Source: Lachnospiraceae bacterium UBA3386 (lineage in GTDB: Bacteria; Bacillota; Clostridia; Lachnospirales; Lachnospiraceae). Taken from it: a stretch of DNA of 55,321 nt. The position numbers were made by a program, and so were the translations under genes. Each line of letters opens with the position of its first letter. Within the stretch, counting starts at the first letter, position 1. The stretch lies in the NCBI GenBank assembly GCA_002358875.1, contig DEPS01000076.1, positions 2,486 to 57,806 on the forward strand, read 5' to 3'. Positions 50,883 through 55,321 of this stretch are shown piece by piece. The notes below the pieces were generated by a model. It searched no databases. It worked only from the letters and a program-made list of their open reading frames with translations, and had not been told where the DNA came from.

Positions 50883-51977
50883 ATGAAGAAAGTGATGCTT
50901 GTATTTGGTACTCGCCCTGAGGCGATCAAAATGTGCCCCCTTGTTAATGAATTAAAAACCAGAAAAAATGTCCAGACAATTGTCTGTGTGACAGGGCAGC
51001 ACAGGCAGATGCTGGATCAGGTTCTGGAAGCTTTTAACGTGGTGCCGGACTTTGATCTTTCGATAATGAAAGACCAGCAGACATTATTTGACATTACTTC
51101 AAATATCCTCCTAAAAATACGTGTAGTACTCAATAAATGCAAACCGGACATAGTTCTTGTTCATGGAGATACATCTACAACATTTGTCACAGCGCTTGCA
51201 TGTTTTTATTTACAGATCCCGGTAGGGCACGTTGAAGCAGGACTTCGTACATATAATATATATTCTCCGTATCCGGAGGAATTTAACAGAGAAGCGGTCA
51301 GTATCATCGCAAAATATAACTTTGCTCCGACGGAGCTGTCCCGGTTGAACCTCTTAAATGAGGGGAGAGATCCAAAATCCGTATATGTTACTGGAAATAC
51401 AGCGATTGATGCTCTGAAGACGACGGTAAGAGAGGATTACCATCATCCGGAACTTGAATGGGCAGAAGGAAGCAGATTGATATTGATTACTGCCCACAGG
51501 AGAGAAAATCTTGGGGAACCAATGCATCATATGTTCAGGGCTATACGGCGGATCATGGACGAGTTTCCGGATTTAAAGGCGGTCTATCCTATACATATGA
51601 ATCCGATTGTCAGGCAGGAGGCGGATGAAGAACTTGGCGGTGATGACAGGATTCACATTATAGAACCTCTTGATGTCCTTGATTTTCACAATTTTATGAA
51701 GAAGAGCTATTTAATTCTGACAGATTCGGGTGGTATACAGGAGGAAGCACCGAGTCTGGGTAAACCTGTTCTTGTAATGAGAGATACAACAGAACGGCCT
51801 GAAGGAATCCAGGCAGGAACATTAAAACTGGTTGGGACCAACGAAGAAACTATTTACAGGGAATTTAAAAATCTCATTGAGAATGAAGATCAATATAATT
51901 TGATGGCACATGCTTCGAATCCATATGGCGATGGACATGCCTGTGAACGGATAGCCGATGTGATTGAAAAAATCTAA
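50883..51977 (+). CDS. wecB: UDP-N-acetylglucosamine 2-epimerase (non-hydrolysing)
   Basis: 364 residues from the ATG six bases after AAGGTG; a GTG at 50874 overlapping the flippase stop would add three residues. Converts UDP-GlcNAc to UDP-ManNAc. Signatures: VFGTRPEAIKMCPLV, VTGQHRQMLDQ, VHGDTSTTFVTA, HVEAGLRTYN, PEEFNREAV, TAHRRENLG and DSGGIQEEAPSLGKPVL with RDTTERPEG, covering the conserved catalytic Asp, Glu and His groups. Together with wecC it supplies UDP-ManNAcA. Confidence 0.95.
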   Translation: MKKVMLVFGTRPEAIKMCPLVNELKTRKNVQTIVCVTGQHRQMLDQVLEAFNVVPDFDLSIMKDQQTLFDITSNILLKIRVVLNKCKPDIVLVHGDTSTTFVTALACFYLQIPVGHVEAGLRTYNIYSPYPEEFNREAVSIIAKYNFAPTELSRLNLLNEGRDPKSVYVTGNTAIDALKTTVREDYHHPELEWAEGSRLILITAHRRENLGEPMHHMFRAIRRIMDEFPDLKAVYPIHMNPIVRQEADEELGGDDRIHIIEPLDVLDFHNFMKKSYLILTDSGGIQEEAPSLGKPVLVMRDTTERPEGIQAGTLKLVGTNEETIYREFKNLIENEDQYNLMAHASNPYGDGHACERIADVIEKI

Positions 51978-52058
51978 AAATCACTTTAATCAAGAATTGA
52001 TTCCTGATAAATACCGATATCTGCAAGGAAATCCATTTATAATACAAACTGGTGAAAA

Positions 52059-53069
52059 ATGAAGAGGAAAAAAATTAAAAAGGATTTTGTTATATACGGA
52101 TATTATCTACAATAGCAGTTGTCTTTTTTCATACATGCGGTACTTTGCAGACAAATCAGCCTTTATTTGAATTGAACGAAGAGCAGAACAGTTTTTTTTG
52201 ATTGCTTATCATATGATGTTTTGGGCTGTTCCTGTTTTTTTCATGCTTTCCGGAGCGGTACTTCTTGATCCTGAAAATGAATTTACAGAAAAAAAATATA
52301 TAAATATATTCGTCGAATGTTTACAGTGCTTGTTTGTTTTGGCATACCCTCTTCTTTTCTGATGGAAATTGCCGAGCCGGAGAAACCACTGATTCAGATG
52401 TTTGTGAATGCTGTTGCATCTGTTGTAACAGGACGGAGTTTTACGCACTTATGGTATATTTACATCATGATCGGGCTGTATTTCTGCCTTCCTGTTCTGG
52501 ATTTATTTATTAAAAATACAAATGTCAGGTATTTGAAAATATTATTATGTGTTTTGTTTATTGTTGATTTTTTCTGTCCTTTTGTAAAAAGAATTACCGG
52601 ATTCAATATAGCTTTTATTCTTCCATTTTCCTATTTCGTATTTTATTTTTTGGCTGGCTATTATATTAAGGCTTACAGTCCGAGAATAATTAATAACGCT
52701 TTTGTTGATATTTTAGGATTCTTTTTCTGCTGCATACTTATTATTATTATCTATTTGTTATCAAGCTCACCTGCAAGCTGGATTACTTACTACAGTCCTC
52801 TTATTGCAGTTATGGCGATATTTTTCTTTAGTTTTTTTGCCCTTTCATTCAGTGGTGAACCGAAAGAAATCATTTGGAAAATAGACAGATTGTGCTTTGG
52901 TGTATATGTAATTCATCCATTCTTTATTCAGTCTTTCTATAGAGTAATTGGACTGACGCCTGTCACTTTTGCGTCATATAAGTCAGCAACTTTTTTATTT
53001 GTATTCTTATTTTCAATAATGTCTTTTATTGGTTCTTATCTTTTGCGGAAAGCAGGGATTTTAATTTAA
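52059..53069 (+). pseudogene. Acyltransferase-3 family gene broken by three -1 frameshifts
   Basis: The sequence encodes a WecH/OafA-like membrane acyltransferase (acetylation of the glycan) but not in one frame. From the ATG, frame 0 stops after 18 codons; RILSTIAVVFFHTCG continues in frame 2; LIAYHMMFWAVPVFFMLSGA in frame 1; and from 52317 the remaining 250 residues are open in frame 0 again, ending IDRLCFGVYVIHPFFIQ. Each shift equals one lost base. Two coincide with homopolymers: T8 at 52192-52199 and A8 at 52289-52296; the first lies near GATTTTG about 52084-52090. The protein has about ten TMs when restored. Decay, slippage-based switching or base-calling error are all possible. Confidence 0.85.
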
Positions 53070-53150
53070 AAACTGTATGGTCGAATGATAGTTAATAAGG
53101 ATTTGTAAAGATACCGTTAATTAAATTGCATAATTTGGGAGGTAAACAGC

Positions 53151-53756
53151 TTGGGACAAATAATCGTTGAGCACAATGTTGGAGGAATAGAGGGACTTTG
53201 TGTTATCACCCCTCTTGTTCATGGGGATAGTAGGGGTTACTTTTTTGAATCATACCATCAAAACGATATGAAAGAGAACGGAATTGACGTTACTTTTGTT
53301 CAGGACAACCAAAGCATGAGCACAAAAGGAGTTCTTCGCGGTCTTCATTTTCAAAAGAAATATCCGCAGACAAAACTTGTACGGGTTATTAAAGGTGTTG
53401 TTTTTGATGTGGCAGTTGATATCAGAAACGGAAGCAAAACCTTTGGTAAATGGTTCGGTATTGAACTGAGCGAAGAGAATAAAAAACAGTTATTGATTCC
53501 GCGGGGATTTGCTCATGGATTTTTGGTGTTGTCTGATACAGCGGAGTTCTGTTATAAATGCGATGATTTCTATCACCCTAATGATGAAGGCGGCATTGCC
53601 TGGAATGATCCGGAAATTGGTATTCTATGGCCTGGATTGGACGGTGAATTTCATACAATATCACGGGGAGAGGGCTATTCTGTAAATGGTGTAAATTTGA
53701 TATTATCTGAAAAAGATCAGAAATGGCCCGGTCTCAAAGATGTTTTAAAAAGGTGA
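53151..53756 (+). CDS. rmlC: dTDP-4-dehydrorhamnose 3,5-epimerase
   Basis: 201 residues from a TTG eight bases after GGGAGG. Cupin-fold epimerase for the third step of dTDP-L-rhamnose synthesis. Seen: SRGYFFESYHQNDM, FVQDNQSMSTKGVLRGLHFQ with catalytic His66, KLVRVIKGVVFDVAVDIR, IPRGFAHGFLVLSD, and CYKCDDFYHPNDEGG with the active-site Tyr. Length is at the upper end for RmlC. rmlB and rmlD are about 47 kb upstream in a GC-richer context; this copy has AT-rich codons like its neighbours, suggesting a different origin. Confidence 0.94.
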   Translation: MGQIIVEHNVGGIEGLCVITPLVHGDSRGYFFESYHQNDMKENGIDVTFVQDNQSMSTKGVLRGLHFQKKYPQTKLVRVIKGVVFDVAVDIRNGSKTFGKWFGIELSEENKKQLLIPRGFAHGFLVLSDTAEFCYKCDDFYHPNDEGGIAWNDPEIGILWPGLDGEFHTISRGEGYSVNGVNLILSEKDQKWPGLKDVLKR

Positions 53757-53824
53757 AGTAAATAGCCTGTTCTTTATATAAATGTAACAGGAACTGGCAA
53801 TATGTTTTTGGAGGTTCTTCGTAC

Positions 53825-55297
53825 ATGAGTAGTTCGGATCAGAAAATAATTGATTTAAAAGATTTATTTGTGGAGATGTTGTTTAGATGGAAAATAATAA
53901 TTTGTTTTACAATTATTACTACATTGCTTGCAACATGTTTTGGGGTCTGGAAATCCTGGAAAAATAACAATATTGATTCTGGCGGTACATCTGTTCAGGA
54001 AAAACTGGAGGAATCGAAGAAAAAACTTACAGCTGCAGAATCTGCGGAAGTTGAACAATTGTATGAAAGATATCAATTATATTCGGATTATCGTAAGCAG
54101 TATCAAAAGACTTTTAGTGGTTTTCTCTCTGTATCAGATGGATTTGTGCAGAACGCAGTGATTAAACGGTCGACCTACGTCATGTCATCCTATATTGAGA
54201 GTGCCGATGCTATAATATGTTCGATGTCATTGGGACTTGATGATTATGATGCAATTAAGAATATCCTTCCTGATGTGGAAACAGTTGAAGATGCTTATAA
54301 GTATGTTTCAGTCTGGTCAACTTCAAGCAACAAAATAGAAGTTACTAACATGGAGAACAGTGATGAGAATAATCATCTCAAATATTTGATCGTTGTTGAA
54401 GTACTTGGTAATACAAAGGAAATTTGTGATCAGGCAGCGGATGTGGTTGACTCGGCAATTAAACGGGAAATTGTAGAACTTAAGAAGGTGGACAGTGAGA
54501 TTTCTTTAAACAAAATCGGAAATTTGTACAGGAGTAATATCATAGAGTATATTGCTCAGAAAAGGCAGGTTTCATATGATTATATGAACAGAATTGATAC
54601 AAGTATAAACAATTTGAAGGTGAATTTTATAGATAAACTATCGGGAAATCAGCGGCAATATTTTAACCTCCTTAATACAGCAGCTTATGGAGAGGAGGAA
54701 AATACTACAGCACAGAATCCTGAAGTGAAGCCCCTGCTTAATAAAAAGATGACAGTACTGGGAGTATTACTGGGGGTGATGCTTTCAGTTTTTCTTGTAG
54801 CCTTTAAATACGTGACAAATGATACAATAAAGGTACCTGCTGAAATAGAAGCGTATTATAAGCAGTCAGTAATTGAGTCTTTTTTTGTGACAAATAGGCG
54901 GAAAGGAATTTTTTCAGGGATTATTCGTAAGATATATCGGGCAGATACTGTTGAAAAAAATGTAAAAGCAGATTTGGTTGCAGTGGATGTCTGTGGGATT
55001 ATGAAGAAGAATGAAACGGATTCGTTGTTTATTGTTCAAACAGCAGATGTTGAAACGGATCGAATCATTTCATCTTCAATCACGAAAGCTATTGCCGGAT
55101 GTGACAGTAACTGTCATCCTAAAACCGGTTTGATTTTCGAGAATCCTGAGCAGCTGCAGAAAATGATGCAGTTTAAAAATGCACTCCTGCTTGTTCATTC
55201 CAGAGAAACCTTTCGGTCAGATGTGGAAAAAGTTCTGGATATCTGTAAACGTCATGCTATTAATGTAGCTGGAGTTGTTATGATTATTGATGTTTAA
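53825..55297 (+). CDS. Wzc-like polysaccharide co-polymerase with degenerate kinase domain (second copy)
   Basis: 490 residues; GGAGG precedes the ATG. TM1 near 23-42, outside domain with long helices (LEESKKKLTAAESAEVEQLY), TM2 near 309-327, then about 160 cytoplasmic residues. The cytoplasmic part ends NALLLVHSRETFRSDVEKVL and HAINVAGVVMIID, the pattern of the last strands of a BY-kinase, but where the Walker A loop should be there is only FIVQTADVETDRIISSSITK, without GK[ST], and no C-terminal Tyr cluster. It should control chain length as a Wzz-like protein. Layout matches the 36.0 kb gene despite low visible similarity. It closes the AT-rich operon in this window. Confidence 0.8.
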   Translation: MSSSDQKIIDLKDLFVEMLFRWKIIICFTIITTLLATCFGVWKSWKNNNIDSGGTSVQEKLEESKKKLTAAESAEVEQLYERYQLYSDYRKQYQKTFSGFLSVSDGFVQNAVIKRSTYVMSSYIESADAIICSMSLGLDDYDAIKNILPDVETVEDAYKYVSVWSTSSNKIEVTNMENSDENNHLKYLIVVEVLGNTKEICDQAADVVDSAIKREIVELKKVDSEISLNKIGNLYRSNIIEYIAQKRQVSYDYMNRIDTSINNLKVNFIDKLSGNQRQYFNLLNTAAYGEEENTTAQNPEVKPLLNKKMTVLGVLLGVMLSVFLVAFKYVTNDTIKVPAEIEAYYKQSVIESFFVTNRRKGIFSGIIRKIYRADTVEKNVKADLVAVDVCGIMKKNETDSLFIVQTADVETDRIISSSITKAIAGCDSNCHPKTGLIFENPEQLQKMMQFKNALLLVHSRETFRSDVEKVLDICKRHAINVAGVVMIIDV

Positions 55298-55321
55298 ACC
55301 TTAGATGACGGCAAAAGTAGG

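Noticed and set aside
52317..53069. Treating the open 250-codon frame as an intact small membrane protein
   Set aside because: The missing N-terminal part of the acyltransferase is plainly encoded just upstream in shifted frames, so this is a fragment of a broken or slipped gene.
53764..53793. Hairpin after rmlC (CCTGTT/AACAGG) as a terminator
   Set aside because: The stem is short, the loop is long and no T run follows.
1..55321. Insertion sequences, phage genes, CRISPR arrays, tRNA or rRNA genes
   Set aside because: I looked on both strands and saw no transposase, integrase, direct-repeat array or RNA gene signature, even around the GC step at 42.85 kb.

Overview
The window looks like a chromosomal surface-polysaccharide region of a Gram-positive clostridial bacterium, most likely Lachnospiraceae-like. 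This is inferred from strong Shine-Dalgarno sites, extended -10 promoters, mid-range GC, glycogen/amylase genes and Firmicutes-type polysaccharide genes; no rRNA or other phylogenetic marker is present. I see no tRNA, rRNA, CRISPR array or transposase, and no gene-free stretch exceeds about 260 bases.

Layout. (1) 1-5.3 kb, carbohydrate storage and lipid genes: a partial glycogen synthase, an exported tyrosine-phosphatase-like protein, a cytoplasmic GH13 alpha-amylase and a YegS/DgkB-type lipid kinase. (2) 5.4-18.9 kb, a rhamnose-related block: rmlB, rmlD, a GacI/GacJ-like pair (GT2 plus DUF2304), GT2 enzymes, a Wzx flippase, a very large DUF2142-like membrane protein, a GT2-GtrA fusion and a DUF6056-like membrane protein. 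An O-antigen polymerase/ligase-like gene lies tail to tail with it on the minus strand (18.7-20.3 kb). (3) 20.6-39.5 kb, a modified-glycan block: acetyltransferase, DegT aminotransferase, three ATP-grasp proteins, a phosphoglycosyl transferase fused to an aminotransferase-like domain, an SDR, a Stealth phosphotransferase, a GT2, a pyruvyl-transferase-family protein, a second Wzx, a MurB-like flavoprotein, a Wzy, a Wzc-like protein with a degenerate kinase domain and a DUF6020-like membrane protein. A second minus-strand polymerase/ligase (39.4-41.2 kb) again overlaps its convergent neighbour. (4) 41.4-55.3 kb, visibly more AT-rich after about 42.85 kb: a WbaP/WcaJ-type initiating transferase behind a promoter and leader terminator, GTs, Wzy, wecC, a third Wzx, wecB, a frameshifted acyltransferase, rmlC and a second Wzc-like protein.

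How the genes work together. The window appears to hold parts of at least two, probably three, undecaprenyl-phosphate-based glycan systems. Two initiating transferases (23.9 and 41.4 kb), three flippases, four polymerase/ligase-like proteins and two chain-length proteins imply parallel products. dTDP-rhamnose genes are split between the two ends of the locus (rmlB and rmlD left, rmlC right, rmlA not seen). WecB and WecC in the AT-rich block indicate a ManNAcA residue. The GacI/GacJ pair, the GT2-GtrA fusion and three large GT-C-like membrane proteins suggest extracytoplasmic side-chain decoration from polyprenyl-phosphate sugars.

The most unusual parts are the 20.6-34.7 kb block, which combines an initiating-transferase/aminotransferase fusion with three ATP-grasp proteins, Stealth, a pyruvyl transferase and a MurB homologue, and a recurrent two-hairpin DNA element. 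That element sits directly upstream of several genes, supplies their ribosome binding sites, and once lies in frame inside a coding region.
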